Below the pieces are notes generated by a model, which made no database searches, was not told where the DNA came from, and saw only the letters and a program-made list of their open reading frames with translations. Both the position numbers and the translations under genes were made by a program. Positions 7,078 to 14,468 of a stretch of DNA of 21,999 nt are shown piece after piece. Position 1 is the first letter of the stretch, and each line of letters starts with the position of its first letter. The stretch is from an uncultured Eubacteriales bacterium. GTDB lineage: Bacteria > Bacillota > Clostridia > Oscillospirales > Oscillospiraceae. Location of the stretch: the NCBI GenBank assembly GCA_900549545.1, contig URPA01000029.1:1-21999 (forward strand), written 5' to 3'.

Positions 7078-7239
7078 ATGGCTGCAGGCGCAAGAGTTAA
7101 AATCACACTCAGGTGCGAAGAATGCAAGCAGAGGAACTACAACACGGTCAAGAACAAGAAGAACACTTCTGACCGTTTGGAGCGCAGCAAGTACTGCCCC
7201 TTCTGCAGAAAGCACACCAAGCATGTAGAGACGAAGTAA
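7078..7239 (+). CDS. rpmG: Large ribosomal subunit protein bL33
   Basis: A 53-residue basic protein of the 50S subunit near the E site. It is the zinc-binding (C+) form: CEEC at residues 13-16 and CPFC at 40-43 supply the four cysteines. The body RVKITLRCEECKQRNY and the C-terminal CRKHTKHVETK are typical. ATG 7078 follows AGGAGG by 10 nt; an earlier in-frame ATG at 7000 falls in the structured leader and is rejected. It is first in the operon, 21 bp before secE, the usual order in Firmicutes. Confidence 0.96.
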   Translation: MAAGARVKITLRCEECKQRNYNTVKNKKNTSDRLERSKYCPFCRKHTKHVETK

Positions 7240-7260
7240 GTTCTGAAAGGATGCGTGAAA

Positions 7261-7533
7261 ATGGCTGAAGAAAAGAAAAGCAAAGCTGCTCCCGCGAAAG
7301 CCGTCACCGCCGTTAAGAAGGAAGATGTGAAGCTTGGCTTCTTCAAGCGCATCGGAAAATGGTTCCGCGACATGAAGAGCGAGCTGAAAAAGGTCATTTG
7401 GCCCACGCCGAAGACCCTTGGCAAAAATTCTCTCATTGCGGTGTGCGTCATGCTGGTGTCCTCAGTGGTACTGTGGGGCTTCGATGAGCTGGCGCAGATG
7501 CTGGTGAAGGCGCTCTTCACGCTGGTAGGTTAA
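7261..7533 (+). CDS. secE: Preprotein translocase subunit SecE
   Basis: SecE clamps SecY in the SecYEG protein-export channel in the cytoplasmic membrane. This 90-residue protein has the short single-span form: a Lys/Ala-rich N-terminal tail (1-25), the amphipathic cytoplasmic helix with the conserved FRDMKSELKKVIWPTP motif (about 34-49), and one membrane segment (about 56-85). ATG 7261 has AAAGGA at 7246-7251; the in-frame GTG two codons before is less well placed. Its stop is 2 bp from nusG, so the two are translationally coupled. Confidence 0.96.
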   Translation: MAEEKKSKAAPAKAVTAVKKEDVKLGFFKRIGKWFRDMKSELKKVIWPTPKTLGKNSLIAVCVMLVSSVVLWGFDELAQMLVKALFTLVG

Positions 7534-7535
7534 CT

Positions 7536-8060
7536 ATGGCTGAAGACGCAAAGTGGTATGTGGTTCACACATACTCCGGTTATGAAAACGCAGTCGCCGC
7601 CGCTGTGATGAAATCGGCGGAAAACCGCCACATGACCGACCTTATAAAAGAGGTCAACATCCCGATGGAAAAGGTCACGGAATATACCGACGCGGGCGAA
7701 AAGGTCGTCGAGCGGAAGGTCTTTCCGGGCTATGTGCTGGTGAAGATGATCCTCACCGACGATAGCTGGCACCTTATCCACAATGTGCGCGGCGCAACCG
7801 GCTTCGTGGGCTCCGATGGCAAGGCCATCCCCCTCACGGAGCAGGAAATTTATGATCTGGGCGTAGAACACAAGGAAATCGTCGTCGGCTATGAGCTGGG
7901 CGACACCGTCAAAGTCAATGACGGACCGCTGGCAGGCTTTGTCGGCGTTGTGGACGAGCTGGAACCCATCAACAACCGGGTCCGCGTCGTGGTTTCCATG
8001 TTCGGCAGAGAGACTCCCGTTGATCTGGAGCTCGACCAGGTCGAAGTAATCAAAGACTAA
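7536..8060 (+). CDS. nusG: Transcription elongation/antitermination factor NusG
   Basis: NusG binds RNA polymerase at the clamp and modulates pausing, termination and coupling to the ribosome. The 174 residues contain the NGN domain with KWYVVHTYSGYEN (6-18) and KVFPGYVLVKM (61-71), and the C-terminal KOW domain (126-152, VNDGPLAGFVGVV). The start lies 2 bp after the secE stop; its only ribosome site is TAGG within the end of secE, which fits coupling. Order secE-nusG-rplK is the conserved bacterial arrangement. Confidence 0.97.
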   Translation: MAEDAKWYVVHTYSGYENAVAAAVMKSAENRHMTDLIKEVNIPMEKVTEYTDAGEKVVERKVFPGYVLVKMILTDDSWHLIHNVRGATGFVGSDGKAIPLTEQEIYDLGVEHKEIVVGYELGDTVKVNDGPLAGFVGVVDELEPINNRVRVVVSMFGRETPVDLELDQVEVIKD

Positions 8061-8079
8061 TAAGAAAGAGGTGCTTTAA

Positions 8080-8505
8080 ATGGCACAGAAAGTAGTTGGA
8101 TACGTAAGATTCCAGGTTCCCGCCGGCAAGGCAACTCCGGCACCCCCTGTTGGCCCGGCTCTCGGTCAGTACGGCGTCAACATCGGTCAGTTCACCAAGG
8201 ACTTTAATGAGCGCACCAAGGGCGATATGGGTTTGATGATTCCTGTTGTCATCACCGTCTACGCTGACCGCAGCTTTACCTTTATCACCAAGACTCCCCC
8301 TGCCGCTCTGCTCATCAAGAAGGCCTGCGGTATCGATACCGCTTCCGGCGTTCCCCAGAGGGACAAGGTCGCCACTATCAGCAAGGAAGATGTCCGCAAG
8401 ATTGCCGAGCAGAAGATGCCCGACCTCAACTGCACCGACATTGACTCTGCCATCAGCATGATAGCCGGTACCTGCCGCTCCATGGGCGTTGTCGTCGGCG
8501 ACTGA
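8080..8505 (+). CDS. rplK: Large ribosomal subunit protein uL11
   Basis: L11 forms the GTPase-associated centre of the 50S subunit with the 1070 region of 23S rRNA and is needed for RelA-type stress sensing. 141 residues, standard length. Seen: KVVGYVRFQVPAGKA then PPVGPALGQYGVNI (proline-rich N-terminal domain) and the RNA-binding C-terminal domain with KIAEQKMPDLN and MIAGTCRSMGV. AGAGGTG precedes the ATG. It lies 19 bp after nusG and 66 bp before rplA. Confidence 0.98.
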   Translation: MAQKVVGYVRFQVPAGKATPAPPVGPALGQYGVNIGQFTKDFNERTKGDMGLMIPVVITVYADRSFTFITKTPPAALLIKKACGIDTASGVPQRDKVATISKEDVRKIAEQKMPDLNCTDIDSAISMIAGTCRSMGVVVGD

Positions 8506-8520
8506 GCAAGCCGCACTATC

Positions 8521-8551
8521 GTGGGAGGATTTATCCATCCGATTCAACCAC
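8521..8551 (+). promoter_or_regulatory. Candidate L1-binding autoregulatory hairpin
   Basis: In the rplK-rplA gap, GTGG (8521-8524) pairs with CCAC (8548-8551) and GGAT (8527-8530) with ATCC (8537-8540), joined by an asymmetric internal loop (GA against GATTCAA). Two short stems with an asymmetric purine-rich loop is the general form of ribosomal L1 binding sites on rRNA and mRNA. Position just before rplA supports feedback control of L1 synthesis. The assignment is inference. Confidence 0.5.
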
Positions 8552-8571
8552 ATAATTAGGAGGAAAACAAA

Positions 8572-9264
8572 TTGTTTAGAGGTAAAAATTATAAAGAGAG
8601 CGCAAAGCTCATAGATAAACAGGCGCTTTACGATCCCATGGACGCTCTGAACCTGGTCGTCAGCGCAAGCAAGGCAAAGTTTGATGAGACTGTCGAGCTG
8701 CATGTCAAGCTCGGCGTCGATGGCCGTCACGCCGACCAGCAGGTCCGCGGCGCTATCGTGCTCCCCAACGGCACCGGCAAGACCGTCCGCGTGCTGGTGT
8801 TCTGCAAGCCCGAGCGTGTTGACGAGGCTCTTGAGGCCGGCGCCGACTATGCCGGCGGCATGGAGTACGTCGAAAAGATCCAGAAAGAGAACTGGTTCGA
8901 GTTTGACACCGTTATCGCCAGCCCCGATATGATGGGCACCGTTGGCCGTCTCGGTAAGGTCCTCGGCCCCAAGGGCCTGATGCCCTCTCCCAAGGCCGGC
9001 ACCGTCACCCCCAACATCAAGCAGGCTGTCAGCGAGGCTAAGGCCGGTAAGGTCGAGTATCGTCTGGACAAGACCAACATCATCCACTGCCCCATCGGCA
9101 AGGTCAGCTTCGGCGCTGAGAAGCTCTATGCCAACTATGTCGCCCTCATCGGCGCCATCATCAAGGCAAAGCCCGCCGCTGCCAAGGGCCAGTATATCAA
9201 GTCCTGCGTCACCGCCTCCACCATGGGCCCCGGCGTGAAGATCAACGCTCAGAAGCAGCTTTAA
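8572..9264 (+). CDS. rplA: Large ribosomal subunit protein uL1
   Basis: L1 forms the mobile stalk at the E site and is usually a translational repressor of its own operon. 230 residues, standard length. Typical segments: GKNYKESAKLID, VELHVKLGVDGRHADQQVRG, the LPNGTGKT loop, and the hallmark GRLGKVLGPKGLMPSPKAGT (about 129-148). Translation starts at TTG 8572, 8 nt after AGGAGG (8558-8563); no in-frame ATG is close. It is last in the operon: a terminator follows and rplJ-rplL, the common next genes, are absent. Confidence 0.97.
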   Translation: MFRGKNYKESAKLIDKQALYDPMDALNLVVSASKAKFDETVELHVKLGVDGRHADQQVRGAIVLPNGTGKTVRVLVFCKPERVDEALEAGADYAGGMEYVEKIQKENWFEFDTVIASPDMMGTVGRLGKVLGPKGLMPSPKAGTVTPNIKQAVSEAKAGKVEYRLDKTNIIHCPIGKVSFGAEKLYANYVALIGAIIKAKPAAAKGQYIKSCVTASTMGPGVKINAQKQL

Positions 9265-9279
9265 TTTAGTGGCCTATCA

Positions 9280-9308
9280 AAAAAGCACCCCGTTGGGGTG
9301 CTTTTTTT
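9280..9308 (+). terminator. Terminator of the rpmG-rplA operon
   Basis: AAAAGCACCCC (9281-9291) pairs with GGGGTGCTTTT (9295-9305) around a GTT loop, followed by further T residues. It is 16 bp after the rplA stop. Confidence 0.93.
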
Positions 9309-9336
9309 GTTGCGCAGATTAAACCCGCGTCTCTCC

Positions 9337-9363
9337 CTTGGCTCTCCCTCTGGGAGAGCCAAG
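9337..9363. repeat. Perfect 12-bp palindrome, REP-like
   Basis: CTTGGCTCTCCC (9337-9348) and GGGAGAGCCAAG (9352-9363) form a perfect stem with a TCT loop but no U-tract. Its core, CCCTTGGCTC plus CCC, matches the end of the larger element at 12060, so it is probably a solo copy of the same intergenic repeat family. The rest of 9310-9500 holds nothing I recognise. Confidence 0.7.
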
Positions 9364-9500
9364 TGTTAGGTGCAGATTTGCAGCAAAGTGCTCCGAAACG
9401 CGCCTGCGGGCGCAGCGAAAGAAGAGCCGAATCTCTTAAAATTTTTAGAATTTATCCCGCATATCTTAATAAAATCTCAAGGTCTTTTGCTCCTCGCCGG

Positions 9501-9509
9501 TGCTATAAT
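9501..9509 (+). promoter_or_regulatory. Extended -10 promoter of the solute-binding protein gene
   Basis: TGCTATAAT (9501-9509 region) is an extended -10 element (TG-n-TATAAT). No good -35 box lies 17 nt upstream, as is common for this class. Start near 9516 leaves about 22 nt to the ATG at 9538, which supports that start codon. Confidence 0.6.
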
Positions 9510-9537
9510 TGCAGCAGCTTTTCTGAGGAGGACATGT

Positions 9538-11946
9538 ATGAAAGCAAATTTTAAAGCAATTATCAGCACTGTTTTGATTTTATCTCTTGCTCTGAGCCTG
9601 TGTGCCTGCGGTAAAGGCGGAGATGCCGCCCCCACCGCCGGGCAGGAGGCGGTGAACACCGAAACGCCGGAATTTGTATATGCGGCGGAGCATAAGCCGC
9701 TGAGCCTGAGCGATGAGGATTACCGGGGCTTCACCCCCTACTCCCCCACGGCGGACGGCTTTTACATGAGCTACTCCGTCAAGACCGGAGAGAACATCCC
9801 CGAGGGTGTGACGCCGGAATACGAGGGGCAGTACGACGTATACGAGCCGCGCCTCGCCTTCGTCAGCTACGACGGTAAGGTAACGGAGCTTGAGAGCTAC
9901 ACCCCGCCCGAGCCGGAAATCAGCGCCGAGGGCAAGCGGGATTTTCAGGCCAGCAGCTCTGTTGTGCAGCTTTTCCTGAACGACGAGGGTAATCCTGTGC
10001 TGCTGGAAAATATCTACTGCTCATGGTCGGACGCGCCGGAGGACATGAAGGCTGACGATCCCGAGTACGGCAGCTATCTGTGCAGCGACGATGCCTATTA
10101 CATCCGCGTGCTGGACGCCTCCGGCGCGGAGCAGAGCCGGGCAAAGCTCCAGCGCGACGAGGAGGTCTATCTCAACACCTACTCTGCCTGTCTTGATAAC
10201 GCGGGGAACATTGTCATGCCCACGGAGACCGGCGTGCAGGCATACGACGTCGAGGGCAATCTGGCTTATGACCTCGACCTTGGCGGATACGTGATGTCCA
10301 CGGCGCGGCTCAAGGACGGGCGCGTCGCCGCGCTGGGCTGGTTCGGCGGTGAAAACGCCATCGTCGCGATAGACGGCGAGAAGCAGGCCGCAGATGACAG
10401 CTCCGCCACCGTGAGCGACTATGTGTACAACATTTTCCCCGGCGGCGGAGACTACGACCTCTACTATACGCGCGGCACGGCCTTCTGCGCCCTTGACCTT
10501 TCAAGCGGCGAGAGCGAGACGCTGTTCGACTGGCTCGACTGCGACCTGAACGCCGACAATCTGCGCGCGCTGGCGGCTCTTGAGGGCGGCAGCTTCACCG
10601 GCATCTCCACCGACGCTGAGGAGACAGAAGCCTTCACCATCACCGAAGTGCCCTATGACTCCGTGCCGCAGAAGGAGCATCTGACGCTGGCAACACTGTA
10701 TCTGGAGAGCGGCACACAGAATGCCATCATAAAATTCAACCGCGACAGCGACAAATACCGCATTGATGCGGTGGACTACTCACAATATGATACCTCGGAG
10801 GACTACAACGCCGGGCGGACAAAGCTGCTGACCGAGATCATGGCGGGCAATGTCCCGGATATCCTGTGCGTCTCCTCCGACCTGCCCTACCGCAGGCTTG
10901 CGGCGAAGGGGCTTTTGGCGGACCTGACGCCCTACATTGAGGCCGACAGGGAGCTGAAGCTTGATGACTTTTTCCCGAATGTCATCTCCGCGCTGACTGT
11001 GGACGGCAAGCTATGCGCCGCCTGCTCCTCCTTCGGCGTGCAGACCGTGGCGGGCGCGTCGTCCGTTGTGGGGGACACACCGGGCTGGACGTATGACGAC
11101 TACTTCGCGGCGCTGGAGAAGATGCCGGAGGGCTGCGAGGGCTTTGACTTCGGTGTGGACAAATCCAATATGCTGATGGTCTGCACGGCGCTGGACATGG
11201 AAAATCTTGTGGACTGGTCCACCGGCGAGTGCCGCTTTGACAGCGAGGACTTCATAAAAATGCTGGGCTACTGTGCGAGCTTTCCCGACACACCGGACGA
11301 TAATTACCAGTACAGCGCGGAGGACAGCTCCACCGCCCGCATCGCCGCGGGAAAGCAGATGCTCTACATGGCGCGCTTCCCCGGCACGGATTATATGACC
11401 GACGACTATGACGAAATGTTCGGCGGCGACGCGACCTTTATCGGCTTCCCCACCACTGACGGGAGCGTCGGCTGCGTGATGGCAATGAACGAGAGCTACG
11501 CCATAAGCAGCGCCTGCAAGAACAAGGACGCGGCGTGGGAGTTTATCCGGGGCTTCCTCACGGAGGAGTATCAGCAGGACATGTACGCCCTGCCCACGAA
11601 CATGAACGCCTTTGAAACGCAGCTTGCGAAGGCTATGGAGGTCGAGTATGAACAGGACGCCAACGGCAACTACATTCTCGACGAAAACGGAGAGAAAATA
11701 CCCCTGTCGCGGGGCATGATATATGACGGCATGACCTACAAGGAAATTTACGCCACCACGCCCGAACAGGCCCAGCAGCTCCGGGATGCTATCGCCGCCG
11801 CCACCAAGCTGATTGACCTCGACCAGAGCATCATCGACATCGTGACCGAGCAGGCCGCGCCCTTCTTCGCCGGGCAGAAAACCGCCGAAGAGACGGCAAA
11901 GCTCATCCAGAGCAAGGCAAACATCTATGTAAACGAACAGCGATAG
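9538..11946 (+). CDS. Extracellular solute-binding lipoprotein (family 1-like), orphan
   Basis: An 802-residue exported lipoprotein. Signal peptide: Lys2/Lys6, a hydrophobic core, then lipobox LCAC with the modified Cys at 24. Residues 30-375 are acidic and rich in repeated Asp/Gly/Tyr strands (such as NEGNPVLLEN- and GNIVMPTETG-like units), suggesting a beta-propeller or sensor-like region. Residues from about 380 resemble family 1 solute-binding proteins: LTLATLYLESGTQNAIIKFN, LLTEIMAGNVPDILCVSS, then KDAAWEFIRGFLTEEYQQ near 660-680. Start ATG 9538 follows GAGGAGG; a longer frame upstream runs through the promoter and is rejected. Family 1 proteins usually deliver sugars to an ABC importer, but no permease gene is adjacent and terminators flank it. 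Ligand unknown. Confidence 0.85.
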   Translation: MKANFKAIISTVLILSLALSLCACGKGGDAAPTAGQEAVNTETPEFVYAAEHKPLSLSDEDYRGFTPYSPTADGFYMSYSVKTGENIPEGVTPEYEGQYDVYEPRLAFVSYDGKVTELESYTPPEPEISAEGKRDFQASSSVVQLFLNDEGNPVLLENIYCSWSDAPEDMKADDPEYGSYLCSDDAYYIRVLDASGAEQSRAKLQRDEEVYLNTYSACLDNAGNIVMPTETGVQAYDVEGNLAYDLDLGGYVMSTARLKDGRVAALGWFGGENAIVAIDGEKQAADDSSATVSDYVYNIFPGGGDYDLYYTRGTAFCALDLSSGESETLFDWLDCDLNADNLRALAALEGGSFTGISTDAEETEAFTITEVPYDSVPQKEHLTLATLYLESGTQNAIIKFNRDSDKYRIDAVDYSQYDTSEDYNAGRTKLLTEIMAGNVPDILCVSSDLPYRRLAAKGLLADLTPYIEADRELKLDDFFPNVISALTVDGKLCAACSSFGVQTVAGASSVVGDTPGWTYDDYFAALEKMPEGCEGFDFGVDKSNMLMVCTALDMENLVDWSTGECRFDSEDFIKMLGYCASFPDTPDDNYQYSAEDSSTARIAAGKQMLYMARFPGTDYMTDDYDEMFGGDATFIGFPTTDGSVGCVMAMNESYAISSACKNKDAAWEFIRGFLTEEYQQDMYALPTNMNAFETQLAKAMEVEYEQDANGNYILDENGEKIPLSRGMIYDGMTYKEIYATTPEQAQQLRDAIAAATKLIDLDQSIIDIVTEQAAPFFAGQKTAEETAKLIQSKANIYVNEQR

Positions 11947-11960
11947 TAAGCAACAGTTAA

Positions 11961-12003
11961 CGCGCCGCCCTCCCCGATACCGGGGAGGGCGGCGTGCTTT
12001 TTG
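11961..12003 (+). terminator. Terminator after the solute-binding protein gene
   Basis: Perfect 13-bp stem GCCGCCCTCCCCG (11964-11976) with CGGGGAGGGCGGC (11981-11993), ATAC loop, then GTGCTTTTTG. It is close to the stop codon, so the gene is monocistronic. Confidence 0.9.
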
Positions 12004-12059
12004 TGGAAGTATCTGCATTGTCAGCGATGAACAGACGCTTTTGCTATGACTTGCGCCGC

Positions 12060-12342
12060 CCCTTGGCTCCCCTGCGAAAGGGGAGCTGTCTGCCACCCAA
12101 GACAAAATTGAAACCCAGCGAAGCGGGTTCAATTTTGAGAGGAAGAACAAGGGAATATAGCGGCGGTTTTCCGCTCTCAGCGGGAAACTGAGCGGTATGA
12201 GCTTGTTCTGACGAGACTGAGAGGTCGTAAAAGCGAAGCGCGAAATTCACAATGGCACAAATTCACCTGCGCAAAGGGAAACCTCTCCGTCTTGCCGCTT
12301 CGCGTCAAGCCACCTCCCCTGCTGCGGCAGGGGAGGCAAGGG
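12060..12342. repeat. MITE-like palindromic element, 283 bp
   Basis: No gene is credible here. The stretch is bounded by near-perfect terminal inverted repeats: CCCTTGGCTCCCC (12060-12072) and GGGGAGGCAAGGG (12330-12342), 12 of 13 matching. Inside are several hairpins: GCTCCCC/GGGGAGC (12066-12086), AAAATTGAAACCC/GGGTTCAATTTT with a bulged A (12104-12136), and CCTCCCCTGC/GCAGGGGAGG (12313-12336). The pattern suggests a non-coding mobile repeat. The short segment 12004-12059 shows nothing. Confidence 0.65.
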
Positions 12343-12349
12343 TTTGTGT

Positions 12350-13522
12350 TTACTCTATCACGCTGAAATCGACCATGTCCAGAATCGCGTCAATTTCCTC
12401 GTCGGTCAGGCTGTCGAAGGTGTCGATGTGCACCGCCACATAGGAATTTTCAAGATACGCATAGGCATATATGTCTATGCCGTTTTGCATAACGGTAAGC
12501 TCCGTGCCGTCGGGCGTTGTGTGGCTGCGGGTGGTAAAGGCATCAATGTCTCCCCTCGCCATGCCGGAAACCTCCTCGCCGCCGGAGAGCGTGCTGTACG
12601 GTGAGTTGTAGATATAACAGCTTGTACCCTCCACGAGCGTATCCTCAGTGAAAAAGCACATGCCGAATGTGCCCTCGTCAAAGCAGTAGAACTTATCAAA
12701 GCCCGTCGGCTCAGTGCGGAAGAAGCTCTTTCCACCGGCGCATATCTCATTGATTTTTTGGATTATCTCCTCGCGGGTGTTGAACTTTCCGCTCCCGTCA
12801 TAGTCCTGATGATATGACCCTGTTTCACGGCGGAGGTTCAGGCTGTATTTCGCGGCAATGCTCTCAAGCGCCTCCTGTGCCTCCTGTGAAAAGATTCCGT
12901 ACCTGAAATCATATTCGCCATAGAGTACATTTTGATTGGACATATACGTCTCATGCAGCTCATACTCCTCTGCCGTTGCGGTGCGGCGCTCCTCCCGCGC
13001 CTCAATACGATTGCCCTCATCGTCGTAGATTCGGGTAAAAATCACAGTATATGTACCGTCTCCGTTATCCTCGGTCGATATCGTTATTGTCCCCAGCGGC
13101 GGCTCAAACACTTCCGGCTCGCTGCCGCCGTTTTCCGGAAGCCACTCTTCCCACTCGGCCCATGCTTTGGCGGAGTTGTCAATTTTCTCCCTGATTGCTG
13201 CATCTACCGCATCATCCACGGCCTGCGGCTGAGATATGGATATATCAGCAATTTCGGGTATAGCAATTCCGGGCAAAATATTTGTTTTCTGCTCATGGTC
13301 TATAAGCATTGTCTTGATGCCGAATATGTCGCTTGCATACGCCGCCGCGCCCAATGCCGCGATAAGCGCCGCCGCAGCGATGATGCTTATTATCTTCTTC
13401 ATCGGATACACCGGGGTGCGCCCCGCCGTCTCTCTCCCATAGCCGAGGGCGCGGGCGGCCGCTTCGATTTTATCGTCGGAAATATCCCCGACGGCGCTCA
13501 AAATTCGTTCTGAATCGTGCAT
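12350..13522 (-). CDS. Membrane-anchored anti-sigma-like protein
   Basis: A 390-residue protein encoded directly after a sigma factor and overlapping it by 25 bp, so the two are translationally coupled. Residues 1-40 (DISDDKIEAAARALGYG) look like the short cytoplasmic sigma-binding segment of Clostridia anti-sigma factors; residues 41-65 (MKKIISIIAAAALIAALGAA) form one membrane helix; the remaining 320 residues would lie outside and contain a Gln/Glu-rich region, beta-rich repeats (GTITISTEDNGDGTYTVIF) and a C-terminal domain ending DEEIDAILDMVDFSVIE. The outer domain is not recognised and may sense an envelope signal. The start ATG (13520-13522) has GGAGGG upstream. Anti-sigma function is inferred from context and topology. 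Confidence 0.72.
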   Translation of the reverse strand: MHDSERILSAVGDISDDKIEAAARALGYGRETAGRTPVYPMKKIISIIAAAALIAALGAAAYASDIFGIKTMLIDHEQKTNILPGIAIPEIADISISQPQAVDDAVDAAIREKIDNSAKAWAEWEEWLPENGGSEPEVFEPPLGTITISTEDNGDGTYTVIFTRIYDDEGNRIEAREERRTATAEEYELHETYMSNQNVLYGEYDFRYGIFSQEAQEALESIAAKYSLNLRRETGSYHQDYDGSGKFNTREEIIQKINEICAGGKSFFRTEPTGFDKFYCFDEGTFGMCFFTEDTLVEGTSCYIYNSPYSTLSGGEEVSGMARGDIDAFTTRSHTTPDGTELTVMQNGIDIYAYAYLENSYVAVHIDTFDSLTDEEIDAILDMVDFSVIE

Positions 13523-14073
13523 AAGCCCTCCATCATCAAAAATGTCCTCAGTTTTTTCCTCGTGCGTTTCAGCATGGCGGAGATGCCGCTGCGGCTCATG
13601 CCGAGCTTTTTCGCAAGCCCCCGCTCCCCGGCCATGAACCAGTACCGCCCGACAAAGGCCGCCTGCTCCCGCTCGGGCAGGGTATCGAGGAAGCGGTCGA
13701 GCGCGCGCCTCAGCTCCCTGTCCTCTACCTCGCGCTCAAGGCAGTATCCGGAGGGGATGCACTCGTCCAGCTCCTCCAGCGCGAGAAGTGCCTCTCCCCC
13801 GCCGCGTTTTTGGGCCCTGCCGCGTCTGATCTTTTTCAGCGCGAAATTCCGGGTTATCTTCCCCAAAAATGGGCCGAGGCGCTCAGGCTTTTTGTCCGGC
13901 ATCGAGTTCCACGCGCCAAGCCATGTGTCGTTGACGCACTCGTCCGAATCCTGCGGGTTTTCCAAGATATTGTAGGCGATGATGCGGCAATAGCTGCCGT
14001 ACTTTCGCGCCGTCTCGTCGATCGCCCGCTCCGAGCGCTGCCAGTACAGGCCGACTATCTCTCTGTCGTCCAT
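13498..14073 (-). CDS. Sigma-70 family RNA polymerase sigma factor (ECF-like)
   Basis: A 191-residue sigma factor of the small sigma-70 type, with only regions 2 and 4. Region 2: AYNILENPQDSDECVNDTWLGAWN (about 33-56) followed by PFLGKITRNFALKKIRRGRA (68-87), the -10 recognition helix. A linker rich in Gly/Glu joins region 4, LPEREQAAFVGRYWF (132-146) and helix-turn-helix GLAKKLGMSRSGISAMLKRTRKK (152-174), which would read the -35. Start ATG 14073 follows a GGGGGCAGG site. It is first in a two-gene operon with the anti-sigma-like gene. Its own promoter was not found; a sequence TATATAAG at about 14102-14109 (minus strand) is a possible -10. Confidence 0.88.
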   Translation of the reverse strand: MDDREIVGLYWQRSERAIDETARKYGSYCRIIAYNILENPQDSDECVNDTWLGAWNSMPDKKPERLGPFLGKITRNFALKKIRRGRAQKRGGGEALLALEELDECIPSGYCLEREVEDRELRRALDRFLDTLPEREQAAFVGRYWFMAGERGLAKKLGMSRSGISAMLKRTRKKLRTFLMMEGLCTIQNEF

Positions 14074-14143
14074 ATCCTGCCCCCTTTCATAAGTCTTTTC
14101 ACTTATATAAATCCCTTTTCGCGCCGATTTGACATTTGAAGAT

Positions 14144-14171
14144 AAAAAAAGACCTCCAAGGAGGTCTTTTT
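14144..14171. terminator. Bidirectional terminator hairpin
   Basis: A7-GACCTCC (14144-14157), AA loop, GGAGGTC-T5 (14160-14171): it carries T-tracts in both orientations. On the minus strand it is the first terminator downstream of upp, now separated from upp by the IS30 insertion and the repeat. Confidence 0.75.
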
Positions 14172-14189
14172 GTTTTGACTAAGGACTCG

Positions 14190-14353
14190 TCAAAGCCTCC
14201 CCTGTGTAAGGGGAGGTGGCAAAAATCTCTGATTTTTGACGGAGGGGTTGTTCTGCGCGGCGTTGTTCTGCGCGGCATAGATTTTCGCCGGTGCAAAGTC
14301 CGCGCTTTACGACCCCTCAGGCGCTCCGCGCCAGCTCCCCTTACGCAGGGGAG
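14190..14353. repeat. Composite palindromic repeat interrupted by IS30
   Basis: No gene in this stretch. Hairpins: CCTCCCC/GGGGAGG (14196-14216), CAAAAATC/GATTTTTG (14220-14238), GAGGGGTTG (14242-14250) against CGACCCCTC (14310-14318) as outer arms, and CTCCCC/GGGGAG (14335-14353). Inside is a perfect 15-bp tandem duplication, GTTGTTCTGCGCGGC, at 14247-14261 and 14262-14276. The element seems to continue after the IS at 15433 (GAGCCTTTGGGAG). It is the same general type as 12060-12342. Confidence 0.65.
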
Positions 14354-14392
14354 GGCAGATTACAATAACAAGTGCAACAGCAAAAAAAAGAA

Positions 14393-14468
14393 TAGACCTC
14401 ATATTAACCAAGGTGTAAAATGTAGCTACCACACCAACAAAGAACACGGAGGTTAATATGAGAGTCTA
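14393..14468 (+). promoter_or_regulatory. RNA hairpin hiding the transposase start
   Basis: TAGAC-C-TCATATTAACC (14393-14409) can pair with GGTTAATATGA-GA-GTCTA (14451-14468), about 16 bp with a small bulge. The right arm contains the end of the GGAGG ribosome site (14448-14452) and the ATG (14458-14460), so read-through transcripts would have a blocked start. This is seen in the sequence; the effect on translation is inferred. Confidence 0.65.

Noticed and set aside
11011..12150. Long minus-strand open frame opposite the solute-binding protein gene
   Set aside because: It is a shadow of a gene with a clear lipoprotein signal, and it runs through a terminator and into a non-coding repeat.
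12252..12443. Small plus-strand open frame across the repeat and the end of the anti-sigma-like gene
   Set aside because: It lies within the palindromic element and antisense to a real gene, with no ribosome site.
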